NCBI RefSeq assembly: GCF_015645445.1
Contig: NZ_JADOGI010000070.1
Location: forward strand, 1-44,959
Length of the DNA: 44,959 nucleotides
From: Nonomuraea cypriaca
GTDB lineage: Bacteria > Actinomycetota > Actinomycetes > Streptosporangiales > Streptosporangiaceae
Direction of reading: 5' to 3'
This document shows, one piece after another, positions 8,258 through 16,602 of this stretch. Every line of letters begins with the position of its first letter. Positions within the stretch are counted from its first letter, which is position 1. Under the pieces are notes generated by a model. The model did no database searches. It had not been told where the DNA came from and saw only the letters and a list, made by a program, of their open reading frames with translations. Made by a program: the position numbers and the translations under genes.

Positions 8258-8320
8258 AGCGAAACCTCAGCCGCGCCCGTTCCGTCAAACCAGGACAGGG
8301 GACGGAAAAGTGAGGGAGAT

Positions 8321-9349
8321 GTGACGGCAATGGGGCTGGTTTCCACGGATAAAGCGCCTTTTGCCTTAGAGCAGGCGACGGGTGATCTCGCCGAAGGAGC
8401 GGCCAAGCTGGCGGAGGAGATCGGCAGCACGGCGGTCGAGGCGCTGCTGGCCTCGGCCAACAGGAAGGCGGTGCGCAAGGGCGCGGCGGCCGCGCTCGGC
8501 TCGATGGAGCCGAAACCCGCCGAGTGGTACGCCTTCGACGACAAGGACCAGGACACCGCCGACTGGTATCCCCAGGGCCTGACCTGCGGCGAGGAATCCG
8601 GCTCGATCGGCGTGCCGGTGTTCCTGGTGAGCTGGTACTTCAAGCCGGAGGCGGGCGAGCGGGGGATCAGGGTGTCCTTCCTGAGCCCGCAAACCCTGAA
8701 ATATCAGCACGCGCTGCTGGTCGCGGCGAAACCCGATGGTTCGTACGGACCGATCGACATCCACGCGGGCGGCATCGCCTGCCACGGCGACCTGCTCTAC
8801 GTCGCCGACACCGTCAGGGGCCTGCGCGTCTTCGACCTGAACAACCTGCTCGACCTGCGCACCGCCCAGGACGACCTGGGCGACCCCGAGCGCGTCGGGC
8901 GGCACGGGAACAAGTTCCACGCGTTCGGTTACCGCTACGTGATCCCGCAGACCGATCTCTGGCGGGTCGTGACGGCGGGGCCGCGGTTCTCGTTCGCCTC
9001 GGTCGACCACAGCGGCGACACACCGCTGCTGATCACGGGCGAGTTCAAGGACAGCGACCCGGACGGCTGGGTGGGGCGCTGGGAGCTGGACATGTCGGGC
9101 GGCGAGCCCGCGGACGCCTTCGTGATGGGGCACCCCAAGATCCAGGGGGCGCTCTCGTGGGACGACACGTGGTACCTCAGCCAGTCGGCCGGTTCGAGCG
9201 CCAAGGGCAAGCTGCTGGTCCACGCCGGAGAGGAGGCCCGGACGCGGCAGTTCCCGATCGGGCCGGAGGACCTGACGGTCCAGGACGGCAAACTGTGGAG
9301 CGTCACCGAGTTCCGCGACAAGCGCGTGGTCTTCGGGGTCCCTCTGTGA
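8321..9349 (+). CDS. Protein of unknown function, beta-propeller-like
   Basis: A 342-residue soluble protein with no signal peptide or membrane segment. Residues 1-60 are Ala/Glu-rich and helical (LAEGAAKLAEEIGSTAVEAL), followed by an Asp/Trp-rich part (EWYAFDDKDQDTADWYPQG). The C-terminal two thirds has strand-turn repeats such as HAGGIACHGDLLYVADTVRG, QGALSWDDTWYLSQSAG and LTVQDGKLWSVTEFRDKRVV, which suggest propeller blades. I do not recognise the family. The start is GTG at 8321 with GAGGGAG just upstream; an ATG three codons in is an alternative. It may be transcribed with the ligase 84 nt upstream, but no shared role can be claimed. Confidence 0.8.
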   Translation: MTAMGLVSTDKAPFALEQATGDLAEGAAKLAEEIGSTAVEALLASANRKAVRKGAAAALGSMEPKPAEWYAFDDKDQDTADWYPQGLTCGEESGSIGVPVFLVSWYFKPEAGERGIRVSFLSPQTLKYQHALLVAAKPDGSYGPIDIHAGGIACHGDLLYVADTVRGLRVFDLNNLLDLRTAQDDLGDPERVGRHGNKFHAFGYRYVIPQTDLWRVVTAGPRFSFASVDHSGDTPLLITGEFKDSDPDGWVGRWELDMSGGEPADAFVMGHPKIQGALSWDDTWYLSQSAGSSAKGKLLVHAGEEARTRQFPIGPEDLTVQDGKLWSVTEFRDKRVVFGVPL

Positions 9350-9435
9350 GGCGCCGGAACGACGGTCTTTGAGGCGCGGGAGCTTCGGCGCCCGGGCGCG
9401 GAAGCTTCGGCACCTGATGCGTGGGAGCGGACCCG
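9347..9435 (+). repeat. 22-23 bp tandem units beginning at the stop codon
   Basis: Units start at 9347 (TGAGGCGCCGGAAC), 9370 (TGAGGCGCGGGAGC), 9393 (CGGGCGCGGAAGC) and 9415 (TGATGCGTGGGAGC). The first TGA is the real stop of the preceding gene; the copies repeat it with a 22-23 bp period. Nothing else is visible in this 111-nt spacer. Confidence 0.8.
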
Positions 9436-9460
9436 TGCCGGGTGTGTAACACTCGCCGGT

Positions 9461-11113
9461 ATGGGCCGGTATCTCATCGAACCGTTCGACGGCAGCGACC
9501 GTTACGCCACCGAGCGCTACCAGGGCGCGGCCGGGCGCAACTGGTGGCGTTGCGATCCCACGTTGCGGCTGCTCATGCGGCGGCACCTCGGAGACGGCCT
9601 CGCCTGGGCGGAGCCGCACCTCGACCGGCTCGGCGCGCTGATGGGCGGGCTGGTGGCCGAGTGCGCCGAGGAGACCGACCGCAACCCGCCTCGGCTGGAG
9701 AAGTACGACAAATGGGGTAGGGACGTCAGCGAGGTCGTCATGCCTCCGTCGTTCCACACCGCCCGGCAGGCTCTCATGGAGGACAACTTCACGTCTCCGG
9801 CGTTCGCGGAGGAGGCCCGCGCGCACGGGGCGAATCCGGACGCGCTCGCCGCGGCGTGGACGTACCTGCTCGACCAAGCCGACATCGGGATGGGCTGCGC
9901 GCTCGGCACGGGCGGCGACATGGTGGTGTCCCTGGCCGAGAAGCACGCGCCCCCGGACGTACGCGAACGGGTGCGGGAGATCTTCGCGGGCGGCTTCTAC
10001 TCCGGCGAGGCCGCCCAGATGTTCACCGAGCGGACCGGCGGGTCGGACCTCGCGGCGCTAGAGGCCGAGGCGGTGCCCGACGGCGAGTCGTGGCTGCTGT
10101 CCGGGCTCAAGTGGTTCGCCTCCAATGCGAACGGGTCCGCGTTCGTGGTGCTGGCCCGGTTGCCCGGCGGTTCCGTGGCGCCGTTCCTGGTGTTGTGGGA
10201 GCGGCGGGACGGCACCCGCAACGGGGTGCGGATCAGGCGGCTCAAGGACAAACTCGGCACCAGGTCCGTCGCGTCGGCCGAGGTCGAGTTCGCGGACGCG
10301 GAGGCGTTTCTACTCGCGGGTGAGGGCTCCGGGTCGGGGCTCGGGACGATGATGAAGCTCACCAACGCCTCCAGGCTGGGCGTCGCCATGATGGGCGTCG
10401 GCGTGGCCAGGCGGGCGCTGGTCGAGGCGATCTGCTACGCCGGGGCGCGGGAGGCGTTCGGCAGGACCCTCATCGAGCAGCCGCTGATGCGGCGCAAGCT
10501 GAGCGAGCTGATCGTCGAGGTCGAGGCCGCTCAGGCGATGGTGTTCGACGGGCTCGTGGGGCCGCGGCTGCGGCTCGCGCCCGCCCTGGTCAAGCTGCGC
10601 GCGGCCCGGCTCGGCGTGACGGCGGCCAGTGACGCCGTCGAGGTGCACGGCGGCAACGGCTACATCGAGCAGTGGCCGGTGGCGAGGCTCCTGCGCGACG
10701 CCCAGGTCAACCCCATCTGGGAGGGCGGCGACAACATCCTCTGCCTGGACGTGCGGCGCGCCGTCGTGAAGGAGCAGGCCCACCTGCCCTTCCTGGAACG
10801 CCTGCGCTCCCTGGCCACCTCTGACCTGGTGCGGGCCGGCGTCGACGACCTGTCCAAGGCCGTCTCGGCGTGGTCCGCGCTGGACCCGGAGGTGGCGGAG
10901 CAGCGGCTGTACCCGCTGGCGCAGTTCATGGCCGACGTGTACGCCGCCGCCCTGCTGGAGGAGCAGGCCACCTGGGGACTCGACGACGGCCGCAAGGCGC
11001 TCGTCGCCCGCCTCTACGCCGAGGCGCACCTGGCAGAACGCGGCCCGCTGCGCGGCATCGACGCCCCCGCCGACGACCACTTCGACACGCTGCTGGCCGG
11101 CACCCTGACCTGA
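9461..11113 (+). CDS. Acyl-CoA dehydrogenase, AidB-like
   Basis: A 550-residue flavin acyl-CoA dehydrogenase of the AidB branch. The FAD/substrate loop TERTGGSDL (about residue 190) and LSGLKWFASNANG are present. The AidB-type end VHGGNGYIEQWPVARLLRDA, followed by NPIWEGGDN carrying the candidate catalytic Glu, lies around residues 395-425. Length matches E. coli AidB (541 residues), whose C-terminal part binds DNA. Whether this protein protects DNA from alkylation or acts in acyl-CoA breakdown cannot be read from sequence. A crotonase begins 17 nt downstream, so the pair is probably an operon, which favours acyl-CoA chemistry. Confidence 0.9.
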   Translation: MGRYLIEPFDGSDRYATERYQGAAGRNWWRCDPTLRLLMRRHLGDGLAWAEPHLDRLGALMGGLVAECAEETDRNPPRLEKYDKWGRDVSEVVMPPSFHTARQALMEDNFTSPAFAEEARAHGANPDALAAAWTYLLDQADIGMGCALGTGGDMVVSLAEKHAPPDVRERVREIFAGGFYSGEAAQMFTERTGGSDLAALEAEAVPDGESWLLSGLKWFASNANGSAFVVLARLPGGSVAPFLVLWERRDGTRNGVRIRRLKDKLGTRSVASAEVEFADAEAFLLAGEGSGSGLGTMMKLTNASRLGVAMMGVGVARRALVEAICYAGAREAFGRTLIEQPLMRRKLSELIVEVEAAQAMVFDGLVGPRLRLAPALVKLRAARLGVTAASDAVEVHGGNGYIEQWPVARLLRDAQVNPIWEGGDNILCLDVRRAVVKEQAHLPFLERLRSLATSDLVRAGVDDLSKAVSAWSALDPEVAEQRLYPLAQFMADVYAAALLEEQATWGLDDGRKALVARLYAEAHLAERGPLRGIDAPADDHFDTLLAGTLT

Positions 11114-11130
11114 GCTCACCGGAGGTTCGC

Positions 11131-11874
11131 ATGACCGTACGTGTGGAGCGCGAAGGACCCGTCACCACCGTGGTGATCAGCAGGCCCGCGGCGCGCAACG
11201 CCGTCGATCGCAAGACCGCCGACGCGCTGACGGACGCGTTCCGTGACTTCGAGGGCTCGGACAGCGCCGTCGCGGTGCTGTGGGGCGAGGGCGGCACGTT
11301 CTGCGCGGGCGCCGACCTCAAGGCGCTCGACAATCACATCGGCGAGGAGGGGGACGGGCCGATGGGGCCGACCCGGCTGCGCCTGACCAAGCCGGTCATC
11401 GCCGCCGTCGCCGGCCACGCCGTCGCGGGCGGGCTGGAGCTCGCCCTCTGGTGCGACCTGCGAGTGGCCGAGGAGGGCGCGGTGTTCGGGGTGTTCTGCC
11501 GGCGGTGGGGCGTGCCGCTAATCGACGGCGGCACCGTACGGCTGCCCAGGCTCATCGGCTCCTCGCGGGCCATGGACATGATCCTCACCGGCCGGCCTGT
11601 CGAGGGGCGGGAGGCGTACGAGTGGGGGCTGGCCAACCGGCTCGTCCCCACCGGAACCGCGCGGCGGCACGCCGAGTCGCTGGCACGGGAGATCGCCGGG
11701 TTCCCGCAGGCGTGCCTGCGCGGTGACCGGCTGTCGATGCTGGAGCAGGACGGGCTGGATGAGGCCGAGGCGATGCGCAACGAGCTGCGCCACGGCCTGG
11801 TCTCGCTGCCCGACGCGGTCTCGGGCGCCGCCAGGTTCGCCGCCGGCGCGGGTCGCCACGGCGACTTCGGCTGA
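11131..11874 (+). CDS. Crotonase-fold enoyl-CoA hydratase/isomerase family protein lacking the canonical glutamates
   Basis: A 247-residue crotonase-fold protein acting on acyl-CoA. The first oxyanion-hole segment is GTFCAGADLKAL and the second HAVAGGLELAL. In the active-site region, where rat enoyl-CoA hydratase has Glu in the PE motif, this protein reads FCRRWGVPLIDGG with no Glu. At the second glutamate site the aligned segment is AMDMILTG, giving Asp. Classical hydration is therefore doubtful; isomerase, hydrolase or decarboxylase chemistry remains possible. GGAGG at 11121-11125 precedes the ATG. It is the second gene of an operon with the acyl-CoA dehydrogenase. Confidence 0.88.
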   Translation: MTVRVEREGPVTTVVISRPAARNAVDRKTADALTDAFRDFEGSDSAVAVLWGEGGTFCAGADLKALDNHIGEEGDGPMGPTRLRLTKPVIAAVAGHAVAGGLELALWCDLRVAEEGAVFGVFCRRWGVPLIDGGTVRLPRLIGSSRAMDMILTGRPVEGREAYEWGLANRLVPTGTARRHAESLAREIAGFPQACLRGDRLSMLEQDGLDEAEAMRNELRHGLVSLPDAVSGAARFAAGAGRHGDFG

Positions 11875-11891
11875 CTGTCGGTGCCCCCGCG

Positions 11892-11897
11892 TATCGT
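11892..11897 (+). promoter_or_regulatory. -10 element (TATCGT) for a leaderless LigD-Pol transcript
   Basis: TATCGT lies 7 nt upstream of the ATG at 11905, with no ribosome-binding site between. The gap to the preceding stop is only 30 nt, so read-through from the upstream operon is also possible. Confidence 0.45.
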
Positions 11898-11904
11898 GAC
11901 CTGC

Positions 11905-13101
11905 ATGCCTGACATCGAGGTCGCCGGGCGCGAGGTGCGCGTCACCAGTCCCGGCAAGGTCATCTTCCCGCGGTCCGGGCACACCAAGCTCGACCTGATC
12001 CGGTTCTACCAGGCGGTGGGCGAGGGGGCGCTGCGCGGCGTCCACGGGCGGCCGATGGTGCTCAAGCGGTTCGTGCGCGGCATCGAGGAGGAGGCGTTCT
12101 TCCAGAAGCGCGCCCCGGCCAAGCGGCCCGGCTGGATCGAGGTGGCCGAGCTGAAATACCGCTCGGGGCTCAGCGCGGAGGAGGTCGTCTGCACCGACCT
12201 GGCGCAGTTGCTGTGGGTGGTCAATCTCGGGTGCGTCGACCTCAACCCGCACCCGGTGCGTTCCGACGACCTCGCCCACCCCGACGAGCTGCGCATCGAC
12301 CTCGACCCGGTGCCGGGCGTCGAGTGGGCCGACGTGCTGCGGACCGCGCAGGTCGCCCGCGAGGTGCTGGCCGACCACGGGCTGGTCGCCTGGCCCAAGA
12401 CGTCCGGATCGCGCGGGTTCCACGTCTACGCCAGGATCGAGCGGCGCTGGCCGTTCGCGAAGGTGCGCAAGGCGGCCGAGACCGTGGCCCGCGAGGTCGA
12501 GCGGCGGGCGCCCGACCTGGCCACCAGCCGGTGGTGGAAGGAGGAGCGCCACGGCGTGTTCGTCGACTTCAACCAGAATGCCTACGACCGCACGGTGGCC
12601 TCCGCCTACTCCGTGCGCGCCGTGCGGGACGCCCGCGTGTCCACGCCGCTGACCTGGGAGGAGGTGCCGGGGTGCCGGCCGGAGACGTTCACGATCGAGA
12701 CCGTGCCCCGGCGGCTGGCCGAGCTCGGCGACCCCTGGGAGGACATGGATCTGCACGCGGGCTCGCTCGACGGGCTGCTGGAGCTGGCCGAGGAGCTCGG
12801 GCCCGCGCCCAAGGCGCCCAAGGGCACCGGGCGGCGGCAGCAGACCATGCCGGTGATCGAGATCGCCAAGGCGGAGCACAAGGACGAGGCGATGGCGGGG
12901 TTCGAGCGGTGGAAGGCCCGCCATCCGGCGGTCGCGGCCCGGCTGGAGCCCGCCGACGTGCTGGTCGACGGCATGCGGGGCCGCAGCAGCGTGTGGTATC
13001 GGGTGAGAGTCAACCTGCAGCACGTGCCGGAGGCGGAGCGGCCCCCGCAGGAGCCGCTCGAAGTCGACTACGACCCCTGGCACGGCGACTCCCCGGCTTG
13101 A
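11905..13101 (+). CDS. Stand-alone LigD polymerase-domain (archaeo-eukaryotic primase-type) protein
   Basis: A 398-residue primase-polymerase related to the polymerase domain of bacterial non-homologous end-joining ligase LigD, which fills or extends DNA ends held by Ku. Catalytic aspartates are at residues 132 and 134 in RIDLDPVPG. The nucleotide-binding SGSRGFHVY and the third acidic block VDFNQNAYDRTVASAYSVR are present. The N-terminus SPGKVIFPRSGHTKLDLIRF is typical. No ligase or nuclease domain is fused; residues after about 300 form a basic helical tail. A GTG eight codons upstream (11881) is possible, but ATG 11905 matches family starts. Ku and ligase genes are not in this window. Confidence 0.9.
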   Translation: MPDIEVAGREVRVTSPGKVIFPRSGHTKLDLIRFYQAVGEGALRGVHGRPMVLKRFVRGIEEEAFFQKRAPAKRPGWIEVAELKYRSGLSAEEVVCTDLAQLLWVVNLGCVDLNPHPVRSDDLAHPDELRIDLDPVPGVEWADVLRTAQVAREVLADHGLVAWPKTSGSRGFHVYARIERRWPFAKVRKAAETVAREVERRAPDLATSRWWKEERHGVFVDFNQNAYDRTVASAYSVRAVRDARVSTPLTWEEVPGCRPETFTIETVPRRLAELGDPWEDMDLHAGSLDGLLELAEELGPAPKAPKGTGRRQQTMPVIEIAKAEHKDEAMAGFERWKARHPAVAARLEPADVLVDGMRGRSSVWYRVRVNLQHVPEAERPPQEPLEVDYDPWHGDSPA

Positions 13102-13172
13102 CGCCCGCCGGGCCGGCTCCCCAGTCTGACGCCCGCGAAGTCGGCTCCCCGGCCTGACGCCCGCGGAGCCGG
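13089..13172 (+). repeat. Three 28-bp tandem units covering the LigD-Pol stop codon
   Basis: Units at 13089-13116, 13117-13144 and 13145-13172 all follow CTCCCC..., TGACGCCCGC, then an 8-bp variable end. TGA falls at the same place in each (13099, 13127, 13155), and the first is the true stop. Looser copies of TGACGCCCG and GCGCCCG continue to about 13235. This fills the 162-nt gap to the convergent oxidase gene. Confidence 0.9.
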
Positions 13173-13263
13173 GGAGATCTGGCGCCCGGCGGGCCGGGAA
13201 GGCTTGACGCCCGGCGGGTGGAGCGCCCGCCGGGCCGCGGGGGCAGATCCGGTGGCGGCTCGG

Positions 13264-14682
13264 CTATCGGCCGGAGATCAGGTTTGCCAGGCGGGCGTAC
13301 GGTGAGGTGGTGGTGCCGTGGTCGTTCTCGCGGCGGTCGGCGGCGCGGAACAGCGCGTAGATGAGCTGCACGCCGGCCCACCGCAACGGCTCAGGCTCCC
13401 ACTGACGCACCTGGCGGCCCACCCAGGGCAGCGTGGTCAGCTCGGTGTTCCGTCGCAGCACCAGGTCGCGCAGGGTGCGCCCGGCCAGGTTCGTCGTCGT
13501 GACGCCGCTGCCCACGTAACCGCCCGCCCAGCCGAGGCCCGTCGTGTGGTCCAGGTGGACCGTCGGGCACCAGTCGCGCGGCACTCCCAGCACACCGCAC
13601 CACGCATGCTGGATCCGCGCGTCCGCCGCCGCGGGAAACAGCCTGACCAGCATCCGCCACAGCAGCGCCACGGTCTGCCGCTGGGTGGCGCCCCGGACAT
13701 CCGTACGCGAGCCCAACCGGTAAGGCACCCCTCGCCCCCCGATCGCGATGCGGTCGTCGGCGGTCCGCTGCGCGTAGATGTAGGCGTGCGCCTCGTCCCC
13801 GAGCAGTTCGTTGCCCTGCCACCCGATGTGCTTCCACACCTCAGGAGACAGCGGCTCGGTGACGATCATGGAGCTGTTCATCGGCAGCCATTGCCGGTGC
13901 TGGCCGGACAGCGAGGCGGTGAAGCCCTCGGTGGCGCGGATGACGTAGTCGGCCGAGACCGCCCCGCGCGGGGTGAGCGCCGCCGGCTGGCCGACGTCCC
14001 TGCGCGGGAGGATCGCGGTCACCGGAGTGTCCTCGAAGATGTCCACCCCCAGCCGGGCGACCGCCTCGGCCAGGCCGACGGCCAGCTTGGCGGGCTGGAC
14101 GCGGGCGCAGTGCGGCGAGTACGTCGCCTCCAGCGTCCCCGCCACCTGCACCCGCTCCCGCTGCTCGTCCCGGTCCAGCAGCCGCAGGTCGTCCTCGCGG
14201 TACCCCCAGGTACGCAGGTCCGCCAGCTCCTGGCGCATCCGCCGCCGCTGGGCCGGGTTCGTCGCGACGTGGATGAGCCCGCCCTTGTGCAGGTCCGCGT
14301 CGATGGCCTCCTCGCGGGTCACCGCGATGACCTCGTCCACCGAGCGGAACATCGCGTGCTGGAGGTCGATCATCGCCTGCCGCCCACGCGCCTTCGCGTA
14401 CCTCTCGCGCGACCCGGCGAACTGCGCGGACAGCCATCCGCCGTTGCGCCCGGACGCCCCGAACCCGGCGAACTCCTTCTCCAGGATCGCGATGCGCAGC
14501 CCCGGTTCGGCCTGCTTCAGGTAGTACGCGGTCCACAGTCCGGTGTAGCCGCCGCCGACGATGGCCACGTCGTACGAGCGTGGCCCCGGCAGCGCGGGAC
14601 GCCGTTCAGGCAGGCCGATCTGCCGGTACCAGTAGGAGACCCCGCCGTTGGCGAAGTCCTTGGTCAGGGGGATGTCGTTCAC
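13264..14682 (-). CDS. FAD-dependent amine oxidoreductase (PuuB/DadA-like)
   Basis: A 472-residue flavoprotein of the D-amino-acid-oxidase fold, predicted to oxidise an amine such as gamma-glutamylputrescine or a polyamine-derived amino compound. The dinucleotide-binding motif VGGGYTGLWTAYYL is near residue 42. GASGRNGGWLSAQFAG is the segment typical of PuuB-like enzymes, and GLGWAGGYVGSGVTTTNLAG is the C-terminal FAD-contacting part. The GTG at 14682 overlaps the ATPase stop (GTGA). Position as last gene of a polyamine-type transport operon supports oxidation of the imported substrate. Exact substrate is inferred. Confidence 0.87.
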   Translation of the reverse strand: MNDIPLTKDFANGGVSYWYRQIGLPERRPALPGPRSYDVAIVGGGYTGLWTAYYLKQAEPGLRIAILEKEFAGFGASGRNGGWLSAQFAGSRERYAKARGRQAMIDLQHAMFRSVDEVIAVTREEAIDADLHKGGLIHVATNPAQRRRMRQELADLRTWGYREDDLRLLDRDEQRERVQVAGTLEATYSPHCARVQPAKLAVGLAEAVARLGVDIFEDTPVTAILPRRDVGQPAALTPRGAVSADYVIRATEGFTASLSGQHRQWLPMNSSMIVTEPLSPEVWKHIGWQGNELLGDEAHAYIYAQRTADDRIAIGGRGVPYRLGSRTDVRGATQRQTVALLWRMLVRLFPAAADARIQHAWCGVLGVPRDWCPTVHLDHTTGLGWAGGYVGSGVTTTNLAGRTLRDLVLRRNTELTTLPWVGRQVRQWEPEPLRWAGVQLIYALFRAADRRENDHGTTTSPYARLANLISGR

Positions 14683-15821
14683 GTGAGCACAACCTCGGCG
14701 TCGGGGGAGTCGGGCAGGAGGACGGAGTCGGCGACACGCCACGTGAGCGTGACCTCGTCGCCGCCGTGGGCGTCGCTGAGGCTGCCGGCCTGCTCGCGCA
14801 CCAGCGCCGCGGAGCCGTCGGGCAGCCTGAGCTCCAGTTTTCTGCTGGAGCCCAGGTAGATCTCCCCGGTGACGGTGGCCGGCAGGGCGTTCCATCCAGG
14901 GCCGGGGGAGAAATCCGCCTCCCGCACGGCCAGCCGCTCGGGGCGTACGACGAGCGCTCCGGCTTCCGGTGACGATCCGGCGGCCGGCGCGGGCCCGGTC
15001 GAGGGCGGCGTGCCCGGCGCCTGGAGCAGCCGCGCGCACACGCCGATGCCGTCGGGAGTGACGTCGCCGCGCAGGATCGTCGACTCGCCGAGAAAGCGGG
15101 CCACGAACAGCGTGGCGGGCCGCTCGTACAGCTCGTCGGCCGGCCCCACCTGCTCGATGCGGCCCTGGTTGAACACGGCGATGCGGTCCGACAGCACGAG
15201 CGCCTCGTCCTGGTCGTGCGTGACGTACACGAACGTGGTGCCGAGCTCGCCGTGAATGCGCTTGATCTCGAGCTGGAGCCAGTCGCGCAGCTTCTTGTCC
15301 AGGGCGCCCAGGGGCTCGTCCATCAGCAGCGCGCGCGGGCTGTAGACGATGGCCCTGGCCACGGCCACGCGCTGCTGCTGGCCGCCGGACAGCTCGCGCG
15401 GGTAGCGGTGGCCGTACTCGCCGAGATGGACGGTGGCCAGCGCCGCCGCGACCAGCTCGGCGCGCCGCGCCTTGGGCACCTTGCGTTGCTTGAGCGGGTA
15501 CGCGATGTTCTCGGCGACCGTCATGTGCGGGAACAAGGCATAGTGCTGGAAGACCATTCCCATGCCCCGCCTGTGCGCGGGCGTCGCGGCGATGGCCGTC
15601 CCGTCCACGGTCAGCTCGCCGGTGGTGGGCTGGTCGAAGCCGGCGATGATGTTCAGCGTGGTCGTCTTGCCCGAGCCGCTCGGCCCGAGCAGCGTGATGA
15701 ACTCGCCCGGCTTGATCGACAGCGAGACGTCGTCCACGGCGACGAAGTCCCCGTAGCGCTTGGTGAGTCCGGACAGTTCGATGCCGGCGCCGTGGGCGGC
15801 GAGATCGTTAGTGGTGGGCAC
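14679..15821 (-). CDS. ABC transporter ATP-binding protein, polyamine (PotA-like)
   Basis: A 380-residue ATPase powering import. Walker A is GPSGSGKTT (about residue 46), Q-loop FQHYALFPHMT, signature LSGGQQQRVAVARAI, Walker B ALLMDEPLGALD and H-loop YVTHDQDEA. A C-terminal TOBE/regulatory region follows from about residue 265, containing VVRPERLAV and GEIYLGSSRKLELRL. Walker and signature residues are intact. It overlaps the upstream permease by 14 nt and the downstream oxidase by 4 nt. Confidence 0.93.
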   Translation of the reverse strand: MPTTNDLAAHGAGIELSGLTKRYGDFVAVDDVSLSIKPGEFITLLGPSGSGKTTTLNIIAGFDQPTTGELTVDGTAIAATPAHRRGMGMVFQHYALFPHMTVAENIAYPLKQRKVPKARRAELVAAALATVHLGEYGHRYPRELSGGQQQRVAVARAIVYSPRALLMDEPLGALDKKLRDWLQLEIKRIHGELGTTFVYVTHDQDEALVLSDRIAVFNQGRIEQVGPADELYERPATLFVARFLGESTILRGDVTPDGIGVCARLLQAPGTPPSTGPAPAAGSSPEAGALVVRPERLAVREADFSPGPGWNALPATVTGEIYLGSSRKLELRLPDGSAALVREQAGSLSDAHGGDEVTLTWRVADSVLLPDSPDAEVVLT

Positions 15822-16602
15822 GTGACCTCCTGGCGACGAAGAAGGTGGCGATCAGCACGAGGCTCGTGGTCAACACGATGATCATCGTGGCCGCCGCGGC
15901 GATGGTCGGGTCGGTCTCGCGGGTGACGCTCGCGTACATCTTCACCGGCAGGGTCTGCAGGTAGGGGCTCTGGATGAACAGCGAGACGACCACCTCGTCG
16001 AAGCTCGTGACGAACGCGAACAGCGCTCCCGCCGCCACGCCAGGCGCGACCAGCGGCAGCGTCACGGTGCGGAACGTGGTCCAGCGCCCCGCGCCCAGGC
16101 TCGCCGCCGCGCTCTCCAGCCGCCGGTCGAACCCGCTCAGCGACGCGGTCACCGGGATCATCACGAACGGCAGCGCCAGGACGGTGTGCGCCATGACGAA
16201 GCCCATCAGCGTCCCCACGAGCTGCAGCTTCAGGAACACGGCGTAGACCCCGATGGCCAGCACGACGCCCGGCACGATCATCGGGGCCAGCATCGACCCC
16301 TGGACCAGCGTGAGCCCGCGCATCCGCGCCCGGGTCAGGCCCAGCGCCGCCGCCGTGCCGAGCGCGGTGGCGACGACCGTGACGAGCACGCCCACCTGGA
16401 TCGAGGTCCAGAGGGCGGACATCCAGGCGGGGTCGCCGAAGAAGTGCTCGTACCAGCGGGTGGAGTAGCCGTCGGGCGGGAACTTGAGCGACGCCTTCGA
16501 GGTGAGGCTGAGCGGCACCACGATCAGCGCGGGAGCCACCAGCCACAGGCCGACCAGCACGCAGAACGCCCACAGCACCCCGCGGCCCACACGCGCGCTC
16601 AT
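15808..16602 (-). CDS. ABC transporter permease, PotC-like
   Basis: A 264-residue inner-membrane permease of the binding-protein-dependent class with about six helices. The EAA loop that contacts the ATPase reads ESAAASLGAGRWTTFRTVTL, near residues 160-180. VVSLFIQSPYLQTLPVKMYA near the C-terminus is typical of PotC/spermidine-type permeases. The start is ATG at 16602, overlapping the stop of the partner permease (ATGA). Confidence 0.92.
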   Translation of the reverse strand: MSARVGRGVLWAFCVLVGLWLVAPALIVVPLSLTSKASLKFPPDGYSTRWYEHFFGDPAWMSALWTSIQVGVLVTVVATALGTAAALGLTRARMRGLTLVQGSMLAPMIVPGVVLAIGVYAVFLKLQLVGTLMGFVMAHTVLALPFVMIPVTASLSGFDRRLESAAASLGAGRWTTFRTVTLPLVAPGVAAGALFAFVTSFDEVVVSLFIQSPYLQTLPVKMYASVTRETDPTIAAAATMIIVLTTSLVLIATFFVARRSRAHH

